This document shows, piece by piece, positions 50,024-62,280 of a DNA stretch of 64,000 bases. Source of the DNA: Mastigias papua (Eukaryota > Cnidaria > Scyphozoa > Rhizostomeae > Mastigiidae). The notes under the pieces were generated by a model. That model searched no databases. It saw only the letters and a program-made list of their open reading frames with translations, and was not told where the DNA came from. The translations under genes and the position numbers were made by a program. Each line of letters opens with the position of its first letter. The stretch's first letter is position 1. The DNA is taken from NCBI GenBank assembly GCA_964019165.1, contig OZ025274.1:1163780-1227779 (forward strand), read 5' to 3'.

Positions 50024-51992
50024 CAGTGTTCATCTCTTATTTTGTATCCATCCTCTTTTATCGCTCTGCTTTATTTGGGTTCTTTCTCACAACACATTCA
50101 TTCGACTCACATATCATTGAGATATGTTTGCATTTGCAATCTGTGTCTGATCGGCATGCCGCTTTGAAGTTGCTACACTGAAAGAGAATCGCAGCATTGA
50201 ACCATGGAATCCCAGAATCCCTTGCATGAGAATCCCAGAATCCCTTACGTGAGTTCTCCTAAGTATAGATGAAGTCAATTATGCAATATTGCTCAGAGGA
50301 TGGACAAAATTTTGTTTTGCTGCGTATTGAAGCATTTCTTTTATCTAGCTTTCTGTATGCAGCAAAATGCCGCCGATTTTTTGTGCAATATTGAATTTAT
50401 ACATCAAGAAACGCTTAGTCGTGTATCCAACTAGACAAATAATGATATTTTTATCAAATATACTTATGAACCTCAAAGTGTGCATGTTTCATAAGGATAT
50501 CACTAGGAGCCCTCATCATTTGCTCAACTCCCACGAACGCTCTCGATGGGCTCGATTTTAGGAAAAGGCAGAACTTTCCCTGCCGGATTCATTCTAGGAA
50601 AATTCTTTCTGAGATGGTGTGCAGGTTAGTTAGGTAAGATTTTACCTCGTAACTGCTTCGTTGAGTAAGTTTTAATGGATTGATCATACGTGGTTCATTG
50701 ACAGAGCTCTTTTCAATTAACCATGGTTTCGTTTGGTCAGATGAACCGACTTCAATTAAACTTAGCATATTTGTCAATTCACAGATGTTCCACCATGGTG
50801 GTTATGACGTATTTGACTGTCAAGAAGTTCAATTGTGACTGATGTTGAAATAAAATTTCATTTGTTTGATTTAGTGAATATTGGCCGAAGCCAATAGCAA
50901 CTGGACGATATGGATGCCAGAATGGCACACCAAGCTATGCCATTCTTTACCATTCTAGTCAATTTGCTCTACACACTACCCGTTTAATATCAAAAATTGA
51001 ACAATTGATTCAGAAGAATATGAATATGGTAATTATTTGTTAATCATTGTAGTATCATGATAATATGACTAAGTAATTTTGACTGCCTATGACTCAAATG
51101 CTGTACCGATAATGGTTTGCTAGCATCTCTTTTTGCCATGCGCAGTAATAGAACAATGGGTATTACCTCTCAGACTATTTCAAGCTTCGTCTATATTTTC
51201 ACGCCATGAAAGGGATGAAAGAGCCATTGTGTGAATAGACATAGTATCGTTGATTGAAAATCGCCATTCACAATAGCGTTACTAGGTATTGTCTCTGATA
51301 ACGATCCAGTCAAACGAGATTGCAATCAACCTCGTATAGATAAAGGGTTTTATCTCAGCTTTTCAGATGCGATAAATCGCCTCGAACAGAACTAGCCTCA
51401 TATCTCCTCGAATAGAAAAACCCACAGTTCTCTTTTCACGAAATTCATGGCATTGCTTGTTTTATTGCATTAACGATGGATACGTCAGGGAATTCATCTT
51501 TTGCAGTCTAAATAGGACTTTCTACTAAATTTTAGTAGATTAAATAAAACCCCAATTTTGATGTTTCTTTATATCTTGTCATCTCTTAGTTCTCTCTTTG
51601 TTCATGCGTGAGATATCCTCCTGAATTATGTAAAAAATCTCCATAATTTATCAGCCCTGGGTACATATATAACTGCTTCTTCAATTTCAAAACTTGAAGA
51701 CTTGGAGCTCTGATATCTGCCTGCCTGTGTCATTTGTTTCTGCTTTCTTCTTGTGAAAGGAATGTCACCTGTTCAAACCCGAAATCTCTTGCAATATCGG
51801 TGTATATAGATATATATATGTTAGATAAATTAAGCTTTAATCTTCTGTGTATAGTAACGTGCGTCAGAATGTTTGTTCTTTTCGAACCTGAATTCGTAAT
51901 CAGTGTTGAAAAATTCTTAAAGCTCGCTAAACAAATGTCCAGAAATATGTGGAATTGAATTTGATTTTAAGATGAGCTTTAGTGTGACTTAC
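50024..51992. other. No gene recognised
   Basis: A plus-strand acceptor (CTTTCTGTATGCAG, ending 50362) is followed by a 23-codon frame, too short to claim. A near-duplicate AGAATCCC[AT] motif lies at 50212-50246. The distal part is probably intron of the minus-strand exon at 51993-52103. Confidence 0.35.
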
Positions 51993-52103
51993 TCTTGTTA
52001 TCTTTAGTACCTCTTCCATCTCCGCAATTGTTTTAATTTCTCTGCAGAGTCCTTTATCGCAAAATGGCAGTGATCTTTCGCAGTCTTGGTGAATCTGGCA
52101 GAT
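51993..52103 (-). CDS. Cysteine-module exon, paralogous in layout to exon 2 of the 15-22 kb secreted gene
   Basis: On the minus strand a 37-codon exon is bounded by an acceptor (TTAATCTGATAG) and a donor (ACAAGA then GTAAGT), both phase 0. It encodes C x5 C x6 C x4 C (ICQIHQDCERSLPFCDKGLC), followed by a charged, cysteine-free tail (REIKTIAEMEEVLKITR). The exon at 16898-17038 has the same phases, the same opening (C x5 DC), FC before the third cysteine spacing, C then K/R, and a charged tail. That supports a shared family. Signal-peptide and second-module exons were not found; the former may lie beyond the assembly gap at 52572. Confidence 0.5.
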
Positions 52104-52571
52104 CTATCAGATTAATAATATAAAATTAAATCATGATATTTTGATTTGTATTTTTTCATTTTGCCTCATTACTTTGTCATTATCTTTTACATTTTCGAGA
52201 ATTTGCACAACATACAATGTAGGAGTTGTTCTAGGAGTTTGAACTCGAGTTGAAGATAAAAATTTATTTTTAACAGAGGAGACGTTGCTTCTGAATAGAA
52301 TAAAAGCATTTTAGCGTATTTTCTCGTCTTTGTGCTACATCTAGCTTTTACTCTTTCTGCTGGATATCAAGGCTTATTCTTTTGATTGTAAATCTCGAGA
52401 ATTCCACCACTTTTCCAGATCCAGAGATTAGTATTTCCAACTCCAAAAAGTTTTCTTCAAGACCAGAACGCTCCAGCAAATTTAGCTTAGAATTGCCTCT
52501 GACATAATGTCTTTGAAACGTATACACATAAGTATCTACATATCATCATATAATATGCATTATATGTTTTT

Positions 52572-52771
52572 NNNNNNNNNNNNNNNNNNNNNNNNNNNNN
52601 NNNNNNNNNNNNNNNNNNNNNNNNNNNNNNNNNNNNNNNNNNNNNNNNNNNNNNNNNNNNNNNNNNNNNNNNNNNNNNNNNNNNNNNNNNNNNNNNNNNN
52701 NNNNNNNNNNNNNNNNNNNNNNNNNNNNNNNNNNNNNNNNNNNNNNNNNNNNNNNNNNNNNNNNNNNNNNN
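52572..52771. other. Assembly gap of exactly 200 N
   Basis: A round 200-base run of N. Its true size is unknown. It marks the left, unresolved edge of the satellite array. Confidence 0.99.
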
Positions 52772-55750
52772 CCAATTTTGGCCAAAAAGTAAGGCTATAA
52801 CCTTTGGTTTTTGATGAAAAATGACCAGAATTGAAATTGATTGATTTTGATTGGAGATGAAAAAGTGGTGAAAATGAGCCAATTTTGGCCAAAAAGTAAG
52901 GCTATAACCTTTGGTTTTTGATGAAAAATGACCAGAATTGAAATTGATTGATTTTGATTGGAGATGAAAAAGTGGTGAAAATGAGCCAATTTTGGCCAAA
53001 AAGTAAGGCTATAACCTTTGGTTTTTGATGAAAAATGACCAGAATTGAAATTGATTGATTTTGATTGGAGATGAAAAAGTGGTGAAAATGAGCCAATTTT
53101 GGCCAAAAAGTAAGGCTATAACCTTTGGTTTTTGATGACAAAAGACCAGAATTGAAATTGATTGATTTTGATTGGAGATGAAAAAGTGGTGAAAATGAGC
53201 CAATTTTGGCCAAAAAGTAAGGCTATAACCTTTGGTTTTTGATGAAAAATGACCAGAATTGAAATTGATTGATTTTGATTGGAGATGAAAAAGTGGTGAA
53301 AATGAGCCAATTTTGGCCAAAAATTAAGGCTATAACCTTTGGTTTTTGATGAAAAATGACCAGAATTGAAATTGATTGATTTTGATTGGAGATGAAAAAG
53401 TGGTGAAAATGAGCCAATTTTGGCCAAAAAGTAAGGCTATAACCTTTGGTTTTTGATGAAAAATGACCAGAATTGAAATTGATTGATTTTGATTGGAGAT
53501 GAAAAAGTGGTGAAAATGAGCCAATTTTGGCCAAAAAGTAAGGCTATAACCTTTGGTTTTTGATGAAAAATGACCAGAATTGAAATTGATTGATTTTGAT
53601 TGGAGATGAAAAAGTGGTGAAAATGAGCCAATTTTGGCCAAAAAGTAAGGCTATAACCTTTGGTTTTTGATGAAAAATGACCAGAATTGAAATTGATTGA
53701 TTTTGATTGGAGATGAAAAAGTGGTGAAAATGAGCCAATTTTGGCCAAAAAGTAAGGCTATAACCTTTGGTTTTTGATGAAAAATGACCAGAATTGAAAT
53801 TGATTGATTTTGATTGGAGATGAAAAAGTGGTGAAAATGAGCCAATTTTGGCCAAAAATTAAGGCTATAACCTTTGGTTTTTGATGAAAAATGACCAGAA
53901 TTGAAATTGATTGATTTTGATTGGAGATGAAAAAGTGGTGAAAATGAGCCAATTTTGGCCAAAAAGTAAGGCTATAACCTTTGGTTTTTGATGAAAAATG
54001 ACCAGAATTGAAATTGATTGATTTTGATTGGAGATGAAAAAGTGGTGAAAATGAGCCAATTTTGGCCAAAAATTAAGGCTATAACCTTTGGTTTTTGATG
54101 AAAAATGACCAGAATTGAAATTGATTGATTTTGATTGGAGATGAAAAAGTGGTGAAAATGAGCCAATTTTGGCCAAAAAGTAAGGCTATAACCTTTGGTT
54201 TTTGATGAAAAATGACCAGAATTGAAATTGATTGATTTTGATTGGAGATGAAAAAGTGGTGAAAATGAGCCAATTTTGGCCAAAAAGTAAGGCTATAACC
54301 TTTGGTTTTTGATGAAAAATGACCAGAATTGAAATTGATTGATTTTGATTGGAGATGAAAAAGTGGTGAAAATGAGCCAATTTTGGCCAAAAAGTAAGGC
54401 TATAACCTTTGGTTTTTGATGAAAAATGACCAGAATTGAAATTGATTGATTTTGATTGGAGATGAAAAAGTGGTGAAAATGAGCCAATTTTGGCCAAAAA
54501 GTAAGGCTATAACCTTTGGTTTTTGATGAAAAATGACCAGAATTGAAATTGATTGATTTTGATTGGAGATGAAAAAGTGGTGAAAATGAGCCAATTTTGG
54601 CCAAAAAGTAAGGCTATAACCTTTGGTTTTTGATGAAAAATGACCAGAATTGAAATTGATTGATTTTGATTGGAGATGAAAAAGTGGTGAAAATGAGCCA
54701 ATTTTGGCCAAAAAGTAAGGCTATAACCTTTGGTTTTTGATGAAAAATGACCAGAATTGAAATTGATTGATTTTGATTGGAGATGAAAAAGTGGTGAAAA
54801 TGAGCCAATTTTGGCCAAAAAGTAAGGCTATAACCTTTGGTTTTTGATGAAAAATGACCAGAATTGAAATTGATTGATTTTGATTGGAGATGAAAAAGTG
54901 GTGAAAATGAGCCAATTTTGGCCAAAAAGTAAGGCTATAACCTTTGGTTTTTGATGAAAAATGACCAGAATTGAAATTGATTGATTTTGATTGGAGATGA
55001 AAAAGTGGTGAAAATGAGCCAATTTTGGCCAAAAAGTAAGGCTATAACCTTTGGTTTTTGATGAAAAATGACCAGAATTGAAATTGATTGATTTTGATTG
55101 GAGATGAAAAAGTGGTGAAAATGAGCCAATTTTGGCCAAAAAGTAAGGCTATAACCTTTGGTTTTTGATGAAAAATGACCAGAATTGAAATTGATTGATT
55201 TTGATTGGAGATGAAAAAGTGGTGAAAATGAGCCAATTTTGGCCAAAAAGTAAGGCTATAACCTTTGGTTTTTGATGAAAAATGACCAGAATTGAAATTG
55301 ATTGATTTTGATTGGAGATGAAAAAGTGGTGAAAATGAGCCAATTTTGGCCAAAAAGTAAGGCTATAACCTTTGGTTTTTGATGAAAAATGACCAGAATT
55401 GAAATTGATTGATTTTGATTGGAGATGAAAAAGTGGTGAAAATGAGCCAATTTTGGCCAAAAAGTAAGGCTATAACCTTTGGTTTTTGATGAAAAATGAC
55501 CAGAATTGAAATTGATTGATTTTGATTGGAGATGAAAAAGTGGTGAAAATGAGCCAATTTTGGCCAAAAAGTAAGGCTATAACCTTTGGTTTTTGATGAA
55601 AAATGACCAGAATTGAAATTGATTGATTTTGATTGGAGATGAAAAAGTGGTGAAAATGAGCCAATTTTGGCCAAAAATTAAGGCTATAACCTTTGGTTTT
55701 TGATGAAAAATGACCAGAATTGAAATTGATTGATTTTGATTGGAGATGAA
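52772..55750. repeat. 107-bp satellite array, left block, 27.8 copies
   Basis: Strict 107-base period (unit begins CCAATTTTGGCCAAAAAGTA). Copies are almost identical. One recurrent variant changes AAAAAGTAAGG to AAAAATTAAGG in monomers 5, 10, 12 and 27 (counting the first as 0), and monomer 3 alone has GATGACAAAAGACC. Because 107 is not a multiple of three, all minus-strand frames are open for about 103 codons; these are not genes. The block is cut by the BEL/Pao insertion at 55750. Confidence 0.97.
55747..55750. other. Target-site duplication, left copy (TGAA)
   Basis: TGAA precedes the left LTR and recurs after the right LTR. Removing the element and one copy restores an intact satellite monomer exactly. 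A 5-base duplication (ATGAA) is possible if the LTR is one base shorter. Confidence 0.85.
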
Positions 55751-56314
55751 TGTAACTCACAGGCTACAGAAATTCAAACTCACTCTGATACCAACGCACA
55801 GTAGACTTTTTTAACACATGTTATGCTGGCCATACAGATAATGTGGTTTACTGTAAACAAAATAAACAAAATATACTAACATTATTTCTACTAAAAGTTA
55901 ACGAATGGCAAAGCAACAGCGTAAGTATGCTATGAAACGAAATACAAAAGAACGATTAATGCCAATAATAAGCTACTTACAATCCGTGTGTTCCTGTAGC
56001 TAGTTGAACGAAATAAATATGGCCCTATCAAAGCACTAATAACTTAGGTCATATTTATAGGAGCAAAAATATTATGAACGACTTTTCCACAGCGAGAAGC
56101 GAACCGAAGCTAAAAATACAACAATCAACCAACTGACACTACTGCTTGACAAACATTTAGATTGTAGGTGTGAAAATGCCAATCAACCGTGAAACAAACA
56201 CAATAGGTACTATACAAATTAACGAGACGAATACAAAGGACTACTTTAGCAACACAATTACAAGTGTCCGTTTAACAGTCTTTCAGAACAATAATTCGGA
56301 ATTCACGCGCAACA
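55751..56314 (-). repeat. 3' LTR of the BEL/Pao element (element runs right to left)
   Basis: 564 bases, matching 62299-62862 base for base by eye. On the minus strand it begins TGTTGCGCGTGAATTCCG and ends GTGAGTTACA. A TATAAATA box lies at 56052-56059. Confidence 0.95.
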
Positions 56315-56325
56315 TTCCCGGCCCC
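56315..56325 (-). other. Polypurine tract next to the 3' LTR
   Basis: Directly before the 3' LTR the minus strand reads GGGGCCGGGAA, purine-rich apart from a CC. This is the expected position for plus-strand priming. Confidence 0.5.
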
Positions 56326-56378
56326 AAACAAGAAATCATCAGATGATTGTTTCCTTCGCTATACAGCGTGTGAATAAT

Positions 56379-59300
56379 CTATTCGCCCTCTAACAAACAC
56401 AGCTTGGTGATAGGTCGTACAACTTCACCTTTTGTAGTTTTGATTCTTGCAAATCTTACAAGACCATCCCTTCCTTTAAATACTTCCACAACACGCCCGA
56501 GTGACCAGTAGTTACGCGGTAGCGCATTTTCTACGACGAGGACGATATCATCCTTTGATAGATTTCGTTTCGGTGTATGCCATTTCTGTCTCAGTTGCAA
56601 AGTTGGTAAATACTCGCGTAACCATCTTTTCCAAAAAGCGTTAGCTAATAACTGAATATGCTTCCACCTACGATGGCAATACTGAGAATTTGTTCCAACG
56701 ATTTCGCAGGGCAAAGCTGCATCTGAACGAAGGAGCAACAGATGGTTAGGTGTGATCGCTTTTAAATCTCGTGGGTCATCAGACGTTTTTGTCAGCGGTC
56801 TAGCGTTCAGAATCGCCTCGACCTCGCACATTAAAGTTTGAAGGCTTTCGTCATCCAAGCTCTGATTCTTAAGGAGCGCGTAAAATACCCTTTTTATACT
56901 ACGTACCATTCTCTCCCAGACACCACCCATATGGGAGGCTGCAGGCGGATTAAAAATCCAACGTATTTCTTTTCGCAACAAAAACTCATGAATTTGGGCT
57001 TGGTTCCATTTTCTTATGGCTTCTCGAAGTTCACGTTCACCACCTCTCAAATTTGTTCCATTGTCGGATCGTATCACATCTGGATTACCACGCCTGGCAA
57101 TGAAACGTTTCAATGCGTTGATGAAAGAATTTGTGTCAAGTGAGTATGCGATTTCTATGTGAACTGCACGTATCGCTAGGCACGTGAAAACAACCCCGTA
57201 TCTTTTCACCAGTGCTCTCCCCCTTTTTACAAGGAATGGTCCAAAATAGTCAACACCAACAGCTGAAAATGGTGGCTTATCTGGAGAGACTCTGTCTTCG
57301 GGTAGGTCCGCCATTTTCTGTTTCATGGGCTCACTTCTTCGTCGTTTGCACTTAAAGCAATTTCTAACAATCCTTTTGATTGGCACCCTTGCTTGTATAA
57401 TCCAATATTTCTCCCGAATTAAAGAAAGAACATACTCGTGTCCAAAATGGCCCGAGGCATAATGATATTCTTGGATTATGATGTCGCTTACATGATGACT
57501 TTTCGGCAAAATTACTGGATTTCTTGACGCATCAAACTCATATGGGGCAAGCTTCAGGCGTCCACCAACGCAAAGCACGTCATCCTTTAAAACTGGATCA
57601 AGCGATCGCAGATTGCTTGAGATCTTTACTACCGTCTCCTTTTTCAAAGCACTAATCTCTTCTTGAAAAGATTCACGTTGTATACACTTGATTATGGAAT
57701 GTTCGGCTTCAATTATTTCCTCAACACTGAGCCATTTACGACGTAATTCCGGATTTCTTTGTAACTCTTGATCGTGATTTTTCTTTTTTAGCCAATTCTT
57801 GTACCTAATAAGCCACGCAACAGATCTTTTCAACTTAAACCATTCGGAAAACTTTGAGAACAGTAACGATGTCATGTTTACTTCATTTACCTGTGTCACA
57901 TATGCTTCAACAGTACGCTTTACTTCTTTATCATCATATGAAATCAAGTAATCTTTATTCTGCGGAGTTGTCCATGGCTCATCTGCTTTCCACAAAAACT
58001 CTGGACCTTGTGACCAGCTAAGATTTTTTAGAAATTGATCAACAGTCACACCACGTGATACATCATCAGCTGGGTTTACTTTCGATTCAATATAATGCCA
58101 TTGCCCTGGATGAGAACAATTGTGAATCATTGCGACTCTATTAGCAACGAATGTCTGGAACCTTCGTTCCTCATTGTTTATATAACACAAGACACTGGTA
58201 CTGTCAGTCCAAAATATGGAATCGCTGATCTCTATTTCCATTTCCCTTCGAAGCATTGAATCGATTTTAACTGCCAAAGTAGCTGCTGTTAATTCAAGTC
58301 TTGGTACCGAAATTTTCTTTGTGGGTGCAACCCTTGATTTCGCAAATAAAAAGGCACAATTAATTTTTCCGCAATTGTTCTTTGATCTTAGATATGAAAC
58401 TGTTCCGTATCCCTTTTCAGAGGCATCAGCAAAATGATGAATTTCATTGGTGCATTTCCCCATTACATCACCTGATTTAAGACACCTTTTCATTTTGAAT
58501 TCCTTTTCTAATCTTGGCAGTCCTGTAACCCATTGTTTCCAAGCAACTTGATCCCTTTCCGAAATTTCTTCATCCCAATCCATCTTATGACATGATACTT
58601 GCAGTAAGATCTTGGCTGGAAGAATGCAAGGTGAAACAAACCCAAGAGGATCGAATATTGAAGCTATTGTACTCAGGATATTTCTTCTCGTTGCGGGTTT
58701 TTCTTTAATGTTGATGGTAAAGCGAAATACGTCTAATTCTGTGTCCCACTCTATACCTAGCGTACGTCCTGTTGGCAGCTTGTCATCGTGAATATCAATT
58801 TGTTTTATTTCTTTCGAGCATTCCTCCTTTGGTATAGCATTTAAAACATCTCGAGAATTACTGCTCCATTTGGTGAGGTGAAATCCTCCGCGCAACAAAA
58901 TTTCCTTTAACTGACTTTGCATCATTATTGCCTCTTCAAGTGTTTCCACGGACTTTAGTAAATCGTCAATGTAAAAATCTCTCAACACCGTGTTTACTAC
59001 TTCTTCACAAAAATACTTAGCATTATCAATTGCTGTTCTTTGCAGTGCGTAATTTGCACAAAACGAGGACCAGACTCCACCAAACAAATGCACAAGCATC
59101 TGATATTCATCTGGCGTGTTTGTTATGTCACCCTCTGAATACCACAAGAATCGCAATGCGCCAATATCCTTTGGATCCACTCGAACTTGATGGTACATAG
59201 CTTGTATATCAGCAACAATAGCGACCTTTTCTTGCCTGAAGCGACATAGAACTCCAATTAGAGAGTTAGTCAAATCGGGTCCTTGATGTACTCTGTCATT

Positions 59301-62279
59301 TAGAGATTTTCCTTCATACTTTGCCGCACAGTCGAATACTATTCTCACTTTATCCGGCTTGTTTTGATTCACGACGTTATGATGTGGCAAGTACCATACA
59401 ATTTGCTTTTTATCATCTTCAGAAACTTTCTTCGCGTATCCTTCGACCACTAGGTCATCCATAAAGCGACTGTAACTATCTTTCAACGATGAATTTCGTG
59501 AAAGTTTTTTCTTCAAATGTGTCAATCTCTGCTCTGCCAGGAACCGGTTATTAGGAATAACTTCATTGCTGTCTTTCCATGGAATAGGCATCTGGTAATG
59601 CCCTTCTTTAAAACACAGTGATTCCTCAACTATCTTTAAAGCCTTTTTGTCATTTACTGACATGGTCTTTTCTGTTGTATTTATGGGATCATCAAACTCC
59701 TGATCAAAATATCGGATAAGTTGGCTTCGTTCATCGTCTTTGCAGTACTTGAACTGCGTAAACAAACAACTGTTGCTCGCAATTGGTGGCCTTCCTAAAG
59801 GACCGTTCAGAGTCCATCCAAACTTAGTCTTAATGGCAAATGGACCACCATTTTCTGACTTTCTCAACTGGTATGACTCTAAAGCTTCAGGAACATCCAC
59901 ACCAATCAAAAGTTCCACTTCACTATCCACAATTCGCTCAGGCAGTTTGATACCCTTCAAATGAGGCCAGTTGTCAATGTCCCGTTGATGTCCAATAGAA
60001 TCAGATGATATGTTTAAACACTTTGTTGAAAACAGGTTATCAATTCGAATACTAAAACTCTCTTTCATATCAAGAACATCAATAGTCGATATTGTGGTTT
60101 GGCATTTATGTCTAACTCCATTTATAGTAGCTACCTGAATCTGACACCCTTTTCCATGCATTTTCAATTTTTTTAACAACGATTCCGAACAAAAGGATGC
60201 CGTTGAACCACTATCTAACAGAGCGTATGTCTCAATCGTTCCTTTTGAAGTTTCACATTTAACTTTTACTGGTACGATAGGAAGACCCTTTTCAGAACAC
60301 CCGGCCCCATGTTCTCTGGTGGAACCTGTAAACTTTGCATTTTCTGTATATTGTTTTTCGCCACGATAACTTGCATTCTTAATAGGTTGTGGAATTTGTG
60401 CGTCTTCCTTTTTAGATTCTTTAGACTTGCTTCTTTTACGCTCAAACTCCTCGATCGAGTCATGCAGTACACCAAGATGCTTGCGAAGTATGTTGCATCC
60501 CTGGACCGTACATTCCTTCTTCCTCTTACATCCTGCCGAAAAGTGGAAAGAAGAAAGGCAATTATCACATAATTTTTTCTCACGAATAAATTTAAACTGC
60601 TTTTCTCCATCTTGCCTTTTAAAATCGTTGCAGTTTTCCAACTTATGGTTGCCTTGGCAAAAATAGCACTTGTAATCACTTGAACTAGTCTCTCGTTTGT
60701 AGCTATCGTCTATCACACTGACATTGAATATCCCTGATTTAGTTGATCGATTATTAATCTTAGCCTTTGAGATCGAATCATATTTTTCACCTTCCAAAAT
60801 TTTACCAAACACTGGATCAGTTTTTTCATTCGCAGCTACTCTAATGAGCTTTCTTAAGTCTTCAATATTCGGATCTCGATTTTCCATCCTAATTTCTTGT
60901 AACCTGGAAAGCCAACGAGCCTTTACATATGCTGGGCATCGCTGAATAATACGCACCAGTCGATCTTCATTGTTGAGAGAGGATAGCTTGCCTGAGGCCT
61001 TCAAAACAATTTCACAGTTTTCAAGGTCGTCCGCTAGGTCCTGCAAAGCTTCACCATCGTTCGATTTAATCTGTGGCCCGTGTGCAACCTTTGCTAGCCA
61101 TGAACTCGATACCCTATACGCTCCTCCAAAGCGTTCAAACAACAGCTGCTTTGCCTTTAGGTATCCTTCACGAGGTTCCAATAATATGCAGTTTTCAATC
61201 ACCTTTCGCGCTTTACCTTCACAAACCTGAATAAGCAACTGTAGCATTTTGCTAAAATTAGAGGTGCACTTTTCCACATTATTTTCAAAGGAACACATAA
61301 ATAAAGAAAACTTAAGAGGATTTCCGTCAAAGATCATTAATTCTGACTTTGGTAGTAGTGAGGCCGTTGCTAGCTGTTTCATTGTATCAAGGTATAACAT
61401 GCCATCACCGGACTGATCTCTGCTCTGTTTCTTCGAATTTTGAGTTTCTTGAGCGCGGTGGGAACTAGGGTTAAATACGGAAATAGGTGGGTCAAAGTTG
61501 AAAGTCTGATCTTTTGACTCCCTATGTACTACTTTTGATTGCTTCAAAGCTTTTTCTTTGAAACTCTTGGGAGGTACAGAGGACGATGACATAGAAAGTG
61601 AATCATCACTGCTTTTATCCCTCGTTCTCATTTTAGCAAACTGCTCGTATACTTGGTTCTCCGCTTTAACTTTCGCCATTTTTTCATCCCATTCTAATTT
61701 CTCTTTCATTTGTGCGATTCGTAGCTCCTCGTTTGCGATGATTTGACGCTGTTCCAGAGCCGAAGCTTCTGCTTGTAATACTGCAAATGCAGCAGCATTT
61801 TGTATTTGCATACTCTCAAGGGAAGACTTGCTTTTTCTAGAGTGAGTGCTACGTGAACGAGTAGAACTTGATGTAACTTGACTAACCGAATCTGCTGGAT
61901 TAATTTCTTGATCGTTACTTACTGCTACCAAATTTGAACTTTGTTTTTTGTCCAAAAGTTGGTCCATCCTGTTATGTGCCGCAAAAAATCGCGTTTCGGC
62001 TTCATTTAGATAAACTATAGACTCTTCAATATCTATCTCATCGACGAATAACCTTTGCAATTCTTGACAAGAAATTTTTAATTTGTCAAAGCTTTGACAA
62101 AGATTTTGCTTTAATTCCTTTAATTGAGAAACTTGAGTATTGATCGTTACCTCTTCTAAAGCTCGTGTTATTACTCTTGTTAAGTGTCCTTTACACGCAG
62201 ACCGATGTCTCTTCAATCTTTTGATCGCTTCACTGTTCATAATATTCGACAATTCGCATTTTTCGTCCTCCATCATCAA
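56379..62279 (-). CDS. BEL/Pao gag-pol polyprotein, intact, 1966 aa
   Basis: A single frame from ATG at 62279, 19 bases after the 5' LTR, to a stop at 56379. Residues 1-300: coiled, charged gag N-terminus with Ser-rich linkers. About 305-460: DUF1759-type gag domain. 538-550: CCHC knuckle (CYFCQGNHKLENC), followed by a second Cys/His-rich stretch (571-606). 689-691: aspartic protease DSG (LLDSGSTASF). About 970-1150: reverse transcriptase with ADIQAMYHQ (D1024) and YIDD (1103-1106). About 1280-1410: Pao-type RNase H with D1285, E1329, D1359 and D1405. About 1595-1645: integrase HHCC finger (H1606, H1611, C1641, C1644). Integrase core D1677, D1739 and E1789. C-terminal DUF5641-type domain (about 1880-1960). 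Gag and pol share one frame, as is usual for BEL/Pao. All catalytic residues are present and there are no internal stops. It replicates via reverse transcription in cytoplasmic particles and integrates in the nucleus. Confidence 0.97.
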   Translation of the reverse strand: MMMEDEKCELSNIMNSEAIKRLKRHRSACKGHLTRVITRALEEVTINTQVSQLKELKQNLCQSFDKLKISCQELQRLFVDEIDIEESIVYLNEAETRFFAAHNRMDQLLDKKQSSNLVAVSNDQEINPADSVSQVTSSSTRSRSTHSRKSKSSLESMQIQNAAAFAVLQAEASALEQRQIIANEELRIAQMKEKLEWDEKMAKVKAENQVYEQFAKMRTRDKSSDDSLSMSSSSVPPKSFKEKALKQSKVVHRESKDQTFNFDPPISVFNPSSHRAQETQNSKKQSRDQSGDGMLYLDTMKQLATASLLPKSELMIFDGNPLKFSLFMCSFENNVEKCTSNFSKMLQLLIQVCEGKARKVIENCILLEPREGYLKAKQLLFERFGGAYRVSSSWLAKVAHGPQIKSNDGEALQDLADDLENCEIVLKASGKLSSLNNEDRLVRIIQRCPAYVKARWLSRLQEIRMENRDPNIEDLRKLIRVAANEKTDPVFGKILEGEKYDSISKAKINNRSTKSGIFNVSVIDDSYKRETSSSDYKCYFCQGNHKLENCNDFKRQDGEKQFKFIREKKLCDNCLSSFHFSAGCKRKKECTVQGCNILRKHLGVLHDSIEEFERKRSKSKESKKEDAQIPQPIKNASYRGEKQYTENAKFTGSTREHGAGCSEKGLPIVPVKVKCETSKGTIETYALLDSGSTASFCSESLLKKLKMHGKGCQIQVATINGVRHKCQTTISTIDVLDMKESFSIRIDNLFSTKCLNISSDSIGHQRDIDNWPHLKGIKLPERIVDSEVELLIGVDVPEALESYQLRKSENGGPFAIKTKFGWTLNGPLGRPPIASNSCLFTQFKYCKDDERSQLIRYFDQEFDDPINTTEKTMSVNDKKALKIVEESLCFKEGHYQMPIPWKDSNEVIPNNRFLAEQRLTHLKKKLSRNSSLKDSYSRFMDDLVVEGYAKKVSEDDKKQIVWYLPHHNVVNQNKPDKVRIVFDCAAKYEGKSLNDRVHQGPDLTNSLIGVLCRFRQEKVAIVADIQAMYHQVRVDPKDIGALRFLWYSEGDITNTPDEYQMLVHLFGGVWSSFCANYALQRTAIDNAKYFCEEVVNTVLRDFYIDDLLKSVETLEEAIMMQSQLKEILLRGGFHLTKWSSNSRDVLNAIPKEECSKEIKQIDIHDDKLPTGRTLGIEWDTELDVFRFTINIKEKPATRRNILSTIASIFDPLGFVSPCILPAKILLQVSCHKMDWDEEISERDQVAWKQWVTGLPRLEKEFKMKRCLKSGDVMGKCTNEIHHFADASEKGYGTVSYLRSKNNCGKINCAFLFAKSRVAPTKKISVPRLELTAATLAVKIDSMLRREMEIEISDSIFWTDSTSVLCYINNEERRFQTFVANRVAMIHNCSHPGQWHYIESKVNPADDVSRGVTVDQFLKNLSWSQGPEFLWKADEPWTTPQNKDYLISYDDKEVKRTVEAYVTQVNEVNMTSLLFSKFSEWFKLKRSVAWLIRYKNWLKKKNHDQELQRNPELRRKWLSVEEIIEAEHSIIKCIQRESFQEEISALKKETVVKISSNLRSLDPVLKDDVLCVGGRLKLAPYEFDASRNPVILPKSHHVSDIIIQEYHYASGHFGHEYVLSLIREKYWIIQARVPIKRIVRNCFKCKRRRSEPMKQKMADLPEDRVSPDKPPFSAVGVDYFGPFLVKRGRALVKRYGVVFTCLAIRAVHIEIAYSLDTNSFINALKRFIARRGNPDVIRSDNGTNLRGGERELREAIRKWNQAQIHEFLLRKEIRWIFNPPAASHMGGVWERMVRSIKRVFYALLKNQSLDDESLQTLMCEVEAILNARPLTKTSDDPRDLKAITPNHLLLLRSDAALPCEIVGTNSQYCHRRWKHIQLLANAFWKRWLREYLPTLQLRQKWHTPKRNLSKDDIVLVVENALPRNYWSLGRVVEVFKGRDGLVRFARIKTTKGEVVRPITKLCLLEGE

Positions 62280-62280
62280 T

